From positions 1-64,000 of the forward strand of contig NZ_CAXUNP010000005.1 of assembly GCF_964252635.1 (NCBI RefSeq): a DNA stretch of 64,000 bases, in the 5' to 3' direction. The position numbers and the translations under genes were made by a program. The stretch comes from Jatrophihabitans sp964252635. GTDB taxonomy: Bacteria > Actinomycetota > Actinomycetes > Mycobacteriales > Jatrophihabitantaceae. Every line of letters starts with the position of its first letter. The stretch's first letter is position 1. Below are positions 24,074 to 33,302 of this stretch, in pieces. The notes under the pieces are model-generated. The model was given only the letters and a program-made list of their open reading frames with translations. It did not search any database and was not told the origin of the DNA.

Positions 24074-24144
24074 TGGGGCACGGCGATGCCCCAAGGCGTG
24101 TCACAGCGTGTTACGGAGCCCGCCGTATCACCGTGTGACACGCC
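24074..24144. terminator. Double hairpin between convergent def and asd
   Basis: TGGGGCA and TGCCCCA pair at 24074-24093. A second stem follows: arms at 24095-24116 and 24123-24144, 22 bases each with three mismatches, loop AGCCCG. Both arms contain GGCGTGTCACA or its complement. This is likely a bidirectional terminator. Confidence 0.6.
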
Positions 24145-24186
24145 CGCGAGAGCGGACACGGCTCCAGCCGTGCGACCACGCCCTCG

Positions 24187-25206
24187 TCAGACGAGCAGTT
24201 CCGCAATCTGCACCGTGTTCAGCGCCGCGCCCTTGCGCAGGTTGTCGTTGCTGACGAACAGGGCCAGCCCGCGGCCGCCGTCGACGCCCTCGTCCTGGCG
24301 CAGCCGCCCGACGTAGGACGGGTCACGACCCGCGGCTTGCAACGGGGTCGGCACGTCGGACAGCTCGACGCCGGGTGCGCCGGCCAGCAGCTCGGTCGCC
24401 CGGGCCACCGACAGCGGCCGCTCGAACTCGGCGTTGATCGACAACGAGTGCCCGGTGAACACGGGCACACGCACGCACAGCCCCGACACGCGCAGCGCCG
24501 GAATGTCGAGGATCTTGCGCGACTCGTTGCGCAGCTTCTTCTCCTCGTCGGTCTCGAACGCACCGTCGTCGACGATGGACCCGGCCAGCGGCAGGACGTT
24601 GAACGCGATCGGCCGGGCGAACTTCACCGGCTCGGGGAAGGCCACCGCGCCGCCGTCATGGGTCAGGCCTGCGGCACCACCGGCGACCTTCTGCACCTGG
24701 CCGTCGAGCTCGTCCACGCCGGCGAGGCCCGCGCCGGACACGGCCTGGTAGGTGGAGACGACGAGGCGGATCAGCCCGGCGTCGTCGTGCAGCGGCTTGA
24801 GCACCGGCATCGCCGCCATGGTGGTGCAGTTCGGGTTGGCGATGATGCCCTTGGTGGCGTGGTGGACCTCGGCGCCGTTGACCTCGGCCACGACGAGCGG
24901 GACGTCGGGGTCCATGCGCCAGGCGCTGGAGTTGTCGATGACGGTGACCCCGGCCGCGGCGAAGGTCGGGGCCAGCTCCTTCGACGTCGAGCCGCCGGCG
25001 GAGAACAGCGCGATGTCGAGCCCGGACGGGTCGGCGGTGGCGGCGTCCTCGATGCGGACGTCGACGCCCTCCCACGGCAGGGTGCCGCCGGCGGAGCGCG
25101 CCGAGGCGAAGAAGCGGATGTCGTCGACCGGGAACGAGCGCTCGGCCAGCAGCCGCCGCATGACCGTGCCGACCTGGCCCGTGGCTCCGACCACTCCCAC
25201 TCTCAT
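24187..25206 (-). CDS. asd: Aspartate-semialdehyde dehydrogenase
   Basis: It reduces aspartyl phosphate to the semialdehyde in the lysine, methionine and threonine pathway. The nucleotide motif is GATGQVG at the N terminus, SSAWRMDPDVPLVVAEVN follows, catalytic Cys127 is in NPNCTT, and the base His is in RVPVFTGHSLS. Length 339 is normal. The gene lies 55 bases after ask on the same strand, the usual ask-asd order. Confidence 0.95.
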   Translation of the reverse strand: MRVGVVGATGQVGTVMRRLLAERSFPVDDIRFFASARSAGGTLPWEGVDVRIEDAATADPSGLDIALFSAGGSTSKELAPTFAAAGVTVIDNSSAWRMDPDVPLVVAEVNGAEVHHATKGIIANPNCTTMAAMPVLKPLHDDAGLIRLVVSTYQAVSGAGLAGVDELDGQVQKVAGGAAGLTHDGGAVAFPEPVKFARPIAFNVLPLAGSIVDDGAFETDEEKKLRNESRKILDIPALRVSGLCVRVPVFTGHSLSINAEFERPLSVARATELLAGAPGVELSDVPTPLQAAGRDPSYVGRLRQDEGVDGGRGLALFVSNDNLRKGAALNTVQIAELLV

Positions 25207-25261
25207 CGGGGCCCCCGCGAATTCGTGGAGCGTTCTGTGCGGAGCGAAGTCGTGGGGTGGT

Positions 25262-26530
<1,269 letters not shown>

Positions 26531-26607
26531 TGCATCGACCCCTGACGAACGGCGGCGGGCGGGAAACCCCAGCCTACCGGCCCGCCGGCAACGCTTTCGC
26601 CCGCCGC

Positions 26608-27768
26608 TCAGTCGGGGCGGGGGTGCGCGCCGTCGCCGAGCTGCGGACGCTCGGGCTCGGGCGCGTCCGGTTCGCCGGCGTCCTCGGCACTCGATCCGTT
26701 GAGGTTGCCGCGGATCGAGTCGAAGATCGTCAGGCCCTGGCCGACGAGGCTGGCCGCCATCTCGCTGAGCCCGCTGGCGCCGTTGAGGATGTTGACGTTG
26801 GCGCCGTTCAGCCCGGCCGCCGCCTCCCGGACGATCAGTGGCAGCTGGTCGATGAGCATCCGGTCGAGCGCGACCCGGTTGTGCGACGCGGCGGCCTCGG
26901 CCTGGATGCGCATCCGCTCGGCGTCGGCTTTGGCCAGCACGCGGGTCTTCTCGGCGTCGGCCTCGGCCGGTTTGACCACCTCGGCCACCAGCTGCTGCTG
27001 CCGCAGCTCGGCGTTGCGCTGTGCGAGCTCGGTCTGCATGGCCAGCACCTCTCGCTGCGCCTTGGCCGCGGCCAGCGGGCCGGCCTGCCCGGCGGACGCC
27101 TGGGCCTGGTCGACCTCTGCCTTGTACTGCGCCTGCACGATCGCGGTCTGGCGGGCGTACTCGGCCTGCGCCCGCTGCGACTCCTGCTCGGCCTCGGCGG
27201 CCGCCTGCCGCGCCTGCGACTGCGAGATCTGCGCGGCCTGCTGGATGGCGGCGGTGTGCGGCGCCGACATCGCGGCGATGTAGCCGAGGTCGCCGTCGTC
27301 GATGGACTGGATCTGCAGGGCGTCGACGCCCAGGCCGATGCGGGCCATCTCCTCCTTGGACCCGTCGAGCACCTCGGTGGCCAGCTTCTGCCGTTCGGTG
27401 ACGATCTCCTCCACGGTCATCGAGCCGATGATGGAGCGCAGGTGGCCGGCGAAGATGCGTCCGGTGAGCACCGACATCTGGTCCTGGTCGGACAGGAAGC
27501 GCTGTCCGGCGGCCACGATGCTGGCCTCGTCGGTGCCGACCTTGAAGGCGATCACGGCGCGGACGTTCAGCGCGATGCCCTGCCGCGTCACGCAACGTTC
27601 GTCGACCTCCGACTCCATCATCGACAGCGTGAGGAAGCGGGCCTTGCGGAAGAACGGCAGCACGAAGGCGCCGTGGCCTGTGACCACGCGGAACGGGGTG
27701 CTGCCCTTGTTCTTGCCGCCAGCAATCAGCATCGCCTCGTCGGGCGACGGGACCTGGTAACCGAGCAT
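26608..27768 (-). CDS. SPFH/flotillin-like protein
   Basis: This is a 386-residue band-7 protein. The first 180 residues are an SPFH domain (GGKNKGSTPFRVVTGHGAFVLP; LNVRAVIAFKVGTDEASIV; GRIFAGHLRSIIGSMTVEEI). A long Ala/Glu/Gln-rich coiled coil (AEAEQESQRAQAEYARQTAIVQAQYKAEVDQAQ) and a short C-terminal region follow. There is no clear transmembrane helix; membrane binding may be peripheral. Flotillins organise membrane microdomains. The NfeD-like gene ends 2 bases upstream, the classic NfeD-flotillin pairing. Confidence 0.85.
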   Translation of the reverse strand: MLGYQVPSPDEAMLIAGGKNKGSTPFRVVTGHGAFVLPFFRKARFLTLSMMESEVDERCVTRQGIALNVRAVIAFKVGTDEASIVAAGQRFLSDQDQMSVLTGRIFAGHLRSIIGSMTVEEIVTERQKLATEVLDGSKEEMARIGLGVDALQIQSIDDGDLGYIAAMSAPHTAAIQQAAQISQSQARQAAAEAEQESQRAQAEYARQTAIVQAQYKAEVDQAQASAGQAGPLAAAKAQREVLAMQTELAQRNAELRQQQLVAEVVKPAEADAEKTRVLAKADAERMRIQAEAAASHNRVALDRMLIDQLPLIVREAAAGLNGANVNILNGASGLSEMAASLVGQGLTIFDSIRGNLNGSSAEDAGEPDAPEPERPQLGDGAHPRPD

Positions 27769-27770
27769 GA

Positions 27771-28007
27771 TCAGCCCTTCCCGGCGCTGTCCGCGCCGAA
27801 CTCCGAGATCGCCTCGACCTCGACCGTGCGGGCGCCGCGGACGTCCGTGACGAGCACCTGCTCGCCCTTGGGCAACGGCGTGGTCGACCAGGCGAGGAAG
27901 GTCTCGCCGGTGCCGCCCGTCTCGAGCAGCACCTCGCCCGACCCGTTCGAGCCACGCGTGGCGACGATGACGACCCCTGTCGAGCCGATCAACGACGCGT
28001 CCGCCAC
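27771..28007 (-). CDS. Short NfeD-like OB-fold protein
   Basis: This is a 78-residue protein without a membrane segment. It looks like the isolated C-terminal OB domain of NfeD: IGSTGVVIVATRGSNGSGEV and GEQVLVTDVRGARTVEVE. NfeD partners usually carry helices before this domain, so this is a minimal form. GTG start. It is directly followed by the SPFH gene with 2 bases between, and the two proteins probably interact. Confidence 0.75.
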   Translation of the reverse strand: MADASLIGSTGVVIVATRGSNGSGEVLLETGGTGETFLAWSTTPLPKGEQVLVTDVRGARTVEVEAISEFGADSAGKG

Positions 28008-28124
28008 CGTGCCCCCGCCCTCACCCGATGATGACGTGATCTTTGCACTCCACGCGGCTTCCTGGGAGCCCGGTGTACGCAGATGTCAGCGCTCCGAAAG
28101 GTCCCGCTCAGGCGTGCACGGCGC

Positions 28125-29456
28125 TCAGGCGTGCCCGGCGAAGGCGGCGTCGAGGATGTCGAGTCCCTCGTGCAGCAGGTCGTCACCGATGACCAGCGGC
28201 GGCAGGAAGCGCAGGACGTTGCCGTACGTGCCGGCGGTCAGGGTGATGAGGCCCTCTCGGTGGCAGGCCGCCGACAGCGCGGCGGTGAGCGCCGGGTCGG
28301 GGGTGGACGTGCCCGGCTCGACGAGTTCGACGGCCAGCATCGCGCCTCGGCCCCGGACGTCGCCGACCGAGCCGTACTTCTCGGCCAGCGCCTGCAGCCG
28401 CGGCAGCATCGTCGACTCGATGCGCTTGGCCGCCCCGCACAGGTCGTCGGCCTGCATGGTCTCGATCGCGGCCAGCGCCGCGGCGCAGGCCACCGGGTTG
28501 CCGCCGTAGGTGCCGCCCAGACCCCCGGTGTGGACGGCGTCCATCATCTCGGCGCGGCCGGTGACGGCGGCGAGCGGCAGGCCGCCGGCGATGCCCTTGG
28601 CCGTGGTGATCAGGTCGGGCACGACGCCCTCGAACTCGCAGGCGAACCAGTCGCCGGTGCGGCAGAAACCGCTCTGGATCTCATCCGCGACGAACACGAT
28701 GCCGTGCGCCGCGCACCATTCGGCCACGCGGGCCAGGAAACCGGGTGCGGGCACGACGAAGCCGCCCTCGCCCTGGATCGGCTCGACGATCACGGCCGCC
28801 GTGTTCTGCTCACCGACCTGCGCGTGCACCTGCTCGACGAACGTCGCGAACGCCTCGTCCGCACAGTTCTCCGGGCCGGTCGGCCACCGGTACGGGTAGG
28901 CCATCGGGACGCGGTAGACCTCGCCGGCAAACGGCCCGAAGCCGCTCTTGTAGGGCATCGACTTGGCGGTCAGGGCCATCGTCAGGTTCGTGCGCCCGTG
29001 GTAGGCGTGGTCGAACGCGACCACGGCCTGCCGGCCCGTGTGATGCCGCGCGATCTTGACTGCGTTCTCGACGGCCTCGGCGCCGGAGTTGAACAGCGCG
29101 CTGCGCTTGTCGTGGGTGCCCGGGGTCAGCTCGTTGAGCTTCTCGGCCACCGCGACGTAGCCCTCGTACGGCGTGACCATGAAACAGGTGTGGGTGAACG
29201 CGGCGACCTGGGCCTGCACCGCCTCGACCACGCGCGGCGCCGCGTTGCCTACCGTCGTCACGGCGATGCCCGAACCGAAGTCGATGAGCTGGTTGCCGTC
29301 GACGTCGACCACGACCCCGCCGCCGGCCCGCTCCACGTACACCGGCAGTGTCGTCCCGACGCCGGACGCGACCGCGGCACCCTTGCGCTCGTGCAGCGCT
29401 CGCGAGCGCGGCCCCGGGATCTCGGTGGTCAGGAGGCGTCGCTGCTCGACGGTCAT
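28125..29456 (-). CDS. gabT: 4-aminobutyrate aminotransferase
   Basis: This PLP class III aminotransferase (443 residues) should move the amino group of GABA to 2-oxoglutarate, giving succinate semialdehyde. Motifs are LFNSGAEAVENAVKIAR, FDHAYHGRTNLTMALT, IVEPIQGEGGF, FVADEIQSGF and the PLP Lys in LITTAKGIAGGLP. It follows the biotinyl carrier and aldehyde dehydrogenase genes on the same strand, together forming a putrescine/GABA degradation block. Confidence 0.9.
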   Translation of the reverse strand: MTVEQRRLLTTEIPGPRSRALHERKGAAVASGVGTTLPVYVERAGGGVVVDVDGNQLIDFGSGIAVTTVGNAAPRVVEAVQAQVAAFTHTCFMVTPYEGYVAVAEKLNELTPGTHDKRSALFNSGAEAVENAVKIARHHTGRQAVVAFDHAYHGRTNLTMALTAKSMPYKSGFGPFAGEVYRVPMAYPYRWPTGPENCADEAFATFVEQVHAQVGEQNTAAVIVEPIQGEGGFVVPAPGFLARVAEWCAAHGIVFVADEIQSGFCRTGDWFACEFEGVVPDLITTAKGIAGGLPLAAVTGRAEMMDAVHTGGLGGTYGGNPVACAAALAAIETMQADDLCGAAKRIESTMLPRLQALAEKYGSVGDVRGRGAMLAVELVEPGTSTPDPALTAALSAACHREGLITLTAGTYGNVLRFLPPLVIGDDLLHEGLDILDAAFAGHA

Positions 29457-29477
29457 GGCGTCCTCGCGTTCGTCGGT

Positions 29478-29705
29478 CTAGCTCTGCGTCTCGTCGAGGA
29501 CGGCGATGACGTCGCCCTCCTGGATGTTGTCGCCGGGCGCGACGGAGATCTCCCGGACGACGCCGTCGACCTCGGCCAGCACCGGGATCTCCATCTTCAT
29601 GGACTCCAGGAGCACGACCATGGTGTCGGGTCGCACCGTGTCGCCGACCTGCACCGCCACCGAGTGGACCCGCGCGACCATCTCGGCGCCCAGAACGTGA
29701 CTCAT
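29478..29705 (-). CDS. Biotin/lipoyl attachment-domain carrier protein
   Basis: This 75-residue single-domain carrier has the biotinylation motif LLESMKMEIPVLAEVDGVV, with the Lys of MKM as the modified residue. Architecture equals the small BCCP (Rv3221c-like). The ATG at 29705 is used; a GTG at 29732, overlapping the aldehyde dehydrogenase stop, would add nine residues. No carboxylase gene is adjacent, so the partner is elsewhere. Its position between a dehydrogenase and gabT is odd. Confidence 0.8.
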   Translation of the reverse strand: MSHVLGAEMVARVHSVAVQVGDTVRPDTMVVLLESMKMEIPVLAEVDGVVREISVAPGDNIQEGDVIAVLDETQS

Positions 29706-29728
29706 GACAGGAAGGCTAGTCGCGTCGT

Positions 29729-31165
29729 TCACACATCGATGTTGTGCATGACGTGCTTGATGCGGGTGTAGTCCTCCAGCCCGTACACGGACAGGTCCTT
29801 GCCGTAGCCCGAGTGCTTGAACCCGCCGTGCGGCATCTCGGCCACGATCGGGATGTGGCAGTTGACCCACACGCAGCCGAAGTCGAGTGCGCGCGTCATG
29901 CGCATCGCCCGGCCGTGGTCCTTCGTCCACACCGACGACGCCAGCCCGTACTCGACGTCGTTGGCGCTGCGGATCGCCTCGGCCTCGTCGGTGAAGCTCT
30001 GCACGCTGATGACCGGCCCGAACACCTCGTGCTGGCTCATCTCGTCGCGCTGGGTCAGCCCGCCGACGACGGTCGGCTGCCAGAAGTACCCCTTGTTGCC
30101 CTGCCGGGCGCCACCGGCCAGCACCTCGGCGTGGTCCGGCAGCCGCTCGAGCATGCCGCCGACGTGCTCGAGCTGGGTGGCGTTGTTGAGCGGCCCGTAC
30201 AGCGCGTCCTTGTCCGACGGCGGCCCCACCTTGGTAGCGCGCGCCTGCTCGGCGAGCAGGGCCGAGAACTCGTCGGCCACCGCGGCCTCGACGAGCACGC
30301 GGGTTGCGGCCGTGCAATCCTGGCCGGCGTTGAAGTAGCCGGCGATCGCGATGTTCTCGGCCGCGTCGGCGAGGTCGGCGTCGGCGAACACGACGACCGG
30401 CGCCTTGCCGCCGAGCTCGAGGTGCACGCGCTTGAGGTCCTTGGCCGCGGCGTCGGCGACCTGGAACCCGGCCCGGACCGAGCCGGTGATCGACACCATG
30501 GCCGGGACGCGGTGCGAGACGAGCTCGCGGCCGGTGTCGCGGTCGCCGCACAGGACGTTGAAGACGCCGGGCGGGAAGAACTCCTGGGCGATCTCGGCCA
30601 TCAGCACGGAGCTAGCCGGCGTCGTGTCGCTCGGCTTGAGCACCACGCAGTTGCCGGCGGCCAGGGCGGGCGCGAACTTCCAGACGGCCATCATCATCGG
30701 GTAGTTCCACGGCGTCACCTGGCCGACGACGCCGACCGGCTCGCGACGCACGTAGGACGTGAAGCCCTTCATGTACTCCCCGGCGCCCCGGCCCTCGAGC
30801 AGGCGGGCCGCGCCGGCGAAGAAGCGGATCTGGTCGAGCGCGGGCGGGATCTCCTCGGTGCGGGTCATCTCGATCGGCTTGCCGGTGTTGCGGCACTCGG
30901 CGGCGATCAGGTCCTCGGCGCGGTCCTCCAGGGCCTGCGCGAACTTGAGCAGGGCCTGCTGGCGCTCGCTGGGCGTGGTGTCGCGCCAGCCCTCGAACGC
31001 GGTCGCGGCCGCGGTATAGGCCCGGTCGACGTCCTCGGCGCCGGACACCGGGGAGGTGCCGAAGACCTCGCCGGTGCTCGGGTCAACGAGGTCGAGCGTG
31101 CGCCCGTCCGCCGCCGGGGCCGACTCGCCGTTGATCAGGTTCTGGACCACAGTCTTGTCGCTCAC
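29729..31165 (-). CDS. Aldehyde dehydrogenase, gamma-aminobutyraldehyde type
   Basis: This is a 478-residue NAD-dependent aldehyde dehydrogenase. Motifs are VTPWNYPMMMAVWKFAPAL, the catalytic Glu in HLELGGKAPV and the nucleophile Cys in FNAGQDCTAATR. The phrase EYMKGFTSYVRREPVGVVGQ is typical of PatD-like enzymes that oxidise 4-aminobutanal to GABA, which fits gabT downstream. The GTG at 31165 is chosen. The intergenic region to leuA holds a 13-base inverted repeat that could control this operon or leuA. Confidence 0.85.
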   Translation of the reverse strand: MSDKTVVQNLINGESAPAADGRTLDLVDPSTGEVFGTSPVSGAEDVDRAYTAAATAFEGWRDTTPSERQQALLKFAQALEDRAEDLIAAECRNTGKPIEMTRTEEIPPALDQIRFFAGAARLLEGRGAGEYMKGFTSYVRREPVGVVGQVTPWNYPMMMAVWKFAPALAAGNCVVLKPSDTTPASSVLMAEIAQEFFPPGVFNVLCGDRDTGRELVSHRVPAMVSITGSVRAGFQVADAAAKDLKRVHLELGGKAPVVVFADADLADAAENIAIAGYFNAGQDCTAATRVLVEAAVADEFSALLAEQARATKVGPPSDKDALYGPLNNATQLEHVGGMLERLPDHAEVLAGGARQGNKGYFWQPTVVGGLTQRDEMSQHEVFGPVISVQSFTDEAEAIRSANDVEYGLASSVWTKDHGRAMRMTRALDFGCVWVNCHIPIVAEMPHGGFKHSGYGKDLSVYGLEDYTRIKHVMHNIDV

Positions 31166-31227
31166 GTGGGGAACGTTACCGACGGTGCACACGCCCGACA
31201 ACAACGGAATCCGTAGCAATGGCTGTA

Positions 31228-31274
31228 ATCAACTGCGGATTCGGATTGCCTGGCCGCACGCATCCGCAGTTGAT
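31228..31274. repeat. 13-base perfect inverted repeat upstream of leuA
   Basis: ATCAACTGCGGAT at 31228-31240 and ATCCGCAGTTGAT at 31262-31274 are exact complements, 21 bases apart. The repeat lies between the divergent aldehyde dehydrogenase and leuA promoters and may be an operator or an RNA hairpin. Confidence 0.6.
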
Positions 31275-31316
31275 CACCGTCGGGCGACCGCCCTGGCCCG
31301 GTCCCGCCGGGTCGGC

Positions 31317-31322
31317 TAGCCT
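31317..31322 (+). promoter_or_regulatory. leuA -10 box
   Basis: TAGCCT lies 9 bases before the ATG of the leader peptide, so the transcript would begin almost at that ATG. Confidence 0.45.
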
Positions 31323-31331
31323 GGCAGCACC

Positions 31332-31379
31332 ATGACCCGCGTGCTGCTCCTTCCCGGCCGCGGCGAGGCCCGGAACTGA
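31332..31379 (+). CDS. leuA leader peptide with consecutive Leu codons
   Basis: This 15-codon ORF reads MTRVLLLPGRGEARN. Three adjacent Leu codons (CTG CTC CTT) at 31344-31352 fit ribosome stalling under leucine shortage. Leucine-rich leaders before leuA are known in actinobacteria. The stop is 73 bases before the leuA start. Confidence 0.7.
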   Translation: MTRVLLLPGRGEARN

Positions 31380-31423
31380 TCCGGTCGGCCCCTCGCCGCG
31401 GGATCGCACCGCGCCGCCGACCG
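31358..31423 (+). promoter_or_regulatory. leuA attenuator structures
   Basis: CCGCGGCGAGG at 31358-31368 (inside the leader ORF) is fully complementary to CCTCGCCGCGG at 31391-31401. An alternative hairpin pairs CGGTCGGC at 31382 with GCCGACCG at 31416, with an inner CGCGG/CCGCG stem that uses the same 31397-31401 bases. A ribosome stalled on the Leu codons would cover the first arm and favour the second structure. No T-run is seen, so the outcome may be on translation of leuA. Confidence 0.55.
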
Positions 31424-31452
31424 CTCCCACCGATCACCCCCGGAGCACCGTC

Positions 31453-33210
31453 ATGAGCCGTCCCGCCAGCCGACCCAGTCCGCAGCAGCCCTCGGGCATG
31501 CCGCACCACCGCTACCCGCGCTTCCCGAGCGTCGACCTCCCCGACCGCACCTGGCCCACGAGAACCATCGACAGGGCCCCGCGCTGGCTCTCGACCGACC
31601 TGCGCGACGGCAACCAGGCTCTCATCGACCCGATGAACGCCGCCCGCAAGAACGCCATGTTCGACCTGCTCGTCCGTCTGGGCTACAAGGAGATCGAGGT
31701 CGGGTTCCCGGCCGCCAGCCAGACCGACTTCGACTTCGTCCGCAGCCTCGTCGAGGGCGACCGCATCCCCGACGACGTGCGCATCTCGGTGCTCACCCAG
31801 GCGCGCGAGGAACTCATCGAGCGCACCGTGCAGTCGCTCGTCGGCGCACGCCAGGCCACCGTGCACATGTACAACGCGGCCGCGCCGGTGTTCCGCAAGG
31901 TCGTGTTCGGCTGGGAGGGCGACGGCCGGGCCCAGTGCCGCGCCGTCGCCGTCGACGGCATCCAGTCGATCATGAAATACGCGGACGTCCACCTGCCCGG
32001 CACCGACTTCGGTCTCGAGTACTCCCCCGAGATCTTCATGGACACCGAGCTCGACTTCTCCCTGGAGATCTGCGAGGGCGTCATGGACGTCTGGCAGCCC
32101 GGCCCGGAGCGCGAGATCGTCATCAACCTGCCGTGCACCGTCGAGCGATCGACCCCCAACGTCTACGCCGACCAGATCGAGTGGATGTCGCGGCACTTCT
32201 CCCGTCGTGACCACGTCTGCCTGTCCGTGCACACCCACAACGACCGCGGGACCGCGACCGCCGACGCCGAGCTGGCCGTGCTGGCCGGCGCGCAGCGCAT
32301 CGAGGGCTGCCTGTTCGGCAACGGCGAGCGCAGCGGCAACGTCGACCTGGTGACGCTCGGGCTGAACCTGTACAGCCAGGGCATCGACCCGATGATCGAC
32401 TTCAGCGACATCGACGAGATCCGCCGTACCGTCGAGTACTGCAACCGGATCGGCGTGCACGAGCGGCACCCGTACGCGGGCGACCTCGTCTACACGTCCT
32501 TCTCGGGCTCGCACCAGGACGCGATCAAGAAGGGCTTCGACGACCTGTCGCGGCAGGCGGCCGACGCGGGCCGGCCGGTCGGCGAGATGCCGTGGCACAT
32601 CCCGTACCTGCCGATCGACCCCAAGGACGTCGGCCGCAGCTACGAGGCCGTCATCCGGGTGAACTCGCAGTCCGGCAAGGGCGGCGTCGCCTACATCATG
32701 AAGAACGACCACAAGCTCGACCTGCCGCGCCGGCTGCAGATCGAGTTCAGCCACGTCATCCAGGGCCACACCGACGCCGAGGGCGGCGAGGTCGAGCCGG
32801 CGGCGATGTGGCGGATCTTCTCCGACGAGTACCTGTCGGCCGGCGACGTCGAGCTGGTGCGGTTGTCGTCCACGAGCGACGAGGGCATCGAACGGATCAC
32901 CGCGACGGTGCGGGTCAAGGGTGTCGAGCACGAGATCAGCGGCGTGGGCAACGGCCCGGTGTCGGCGTTCTGCGACGCGCTGTCGACCGTCGACCTCGGC
33001 TACGGCGGGCTGACCGTGCGGGTCCTCGACTACCACGAGCACGCGCTGACCTCGGGTCGTGACGCCGAGGCCGCCGCCTACCTCGAGATCGAGTTCGGCG
33101 ACGCCGAGGGCACCGTGCTCTGGGGCGTCGGCATCAGCGAGTCGACGACCCAGGCGTCACTGCGTGCCGTTGTCAGCGCCGTCAACCGAGAATCCCGCCG
33201 CCTCGGCTGA
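31453..33210 (+). CDS. leuA: 2-isopropylmalate synthase
   Basis: This 585-residue actinobacterial-type LeuA condenses acetyl-CoA with 2-oxoisovalerate in leucine synthesis. The catalytic domain has STDLRDGNQALIDPM, EVGFPAASQTDFDF, the metal motif VHTHNDRGTATADAELAVLAGA and GCLFGNGERSGNVDLVTLGLN. The C-terminal regulatory domain (about 440-585) should bind leucine. GGAG lies 9 bases before the ATG. It is preceded by a Leu-codon leader and followed by a strong hairpin. Confidence 0.95.
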   Translation: MSRPASRPSPQQPSGMPHHRYPRFPSVDLPDRTWPTRTIDRAPRWLSTDLRDGNQALIDPMNAARKNAMFDLLVRLGYKEIEVGFPAASQTDFDFVRSLVEGDRIPDDVRISVLTQAREELIERTVQSLVGARQATVHMYNAAAPVFRKVVFGWEGDGRAQCRAVAVDGIQSIMKYADVHLPGTDFGLEYSPEIFMDTELDFSLEICEGVMDVWQPGPEREIVINLPCTVERSTPNVYADQIEWMSRHFSRRDHVCLSVHTHNDRGTATADAELAVLAGAQRIEGCLFGNGERSGNVDLVTLGLNLYSQGIDPMIDFSDIDEIRRTVEYCNRIGVHERHPYAGDLVYTSFSGSHQDAIKKGFDDLSRQAADAGRPVGEMPWHIPYLPIDPKDVGRSYEAVIRVNSQSGKGGVAYIMKNDHKLDLPRRLQIEFSHVIQGHTDAEGGEVEPAAMWRIFSDEYLSAGDVELVRLSSTSDEGIERITATVRVKGVEHEISGVGNGPVSAFCDALSTVDLGYGGLTVRVLDYHEHALTSGRDAEAAAYLEIEFGDAEGTVLWGVGISESTTQASLRAVVSAVNRESRRLG

Positions 33211-33222
33211 CACGCCCCCCTC

Positions 33223-33278
33223 CCCGAGTTGTCCGCGCCTCGTTGTAATCCGGCGCGTCAGAGCGCGGACGACTCGGG
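33223..33278 (+). terminator. leuA hairpin terminator
   Basis: CCCGAGTTGTCCGCGC at 33223 and GCGCGGACGACTCGGG at 33263 form a 16-base stem with one mismatch and a 24-base loop. It lies between leuA and the convergent mycosin gene and could serve both. Confidence 0.7.
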
Positions 33279-33302
33279 CTGCGGCGGCTGCGGCGGCTGC
33301 GG

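Noticed and set aside
29744..31216. 490-codon frame antisense to the aldehyde dehydrogenase
   Set aside because: Shadow frame produced by GC third positions; the minus-strand enzyme has all catalytic residues.
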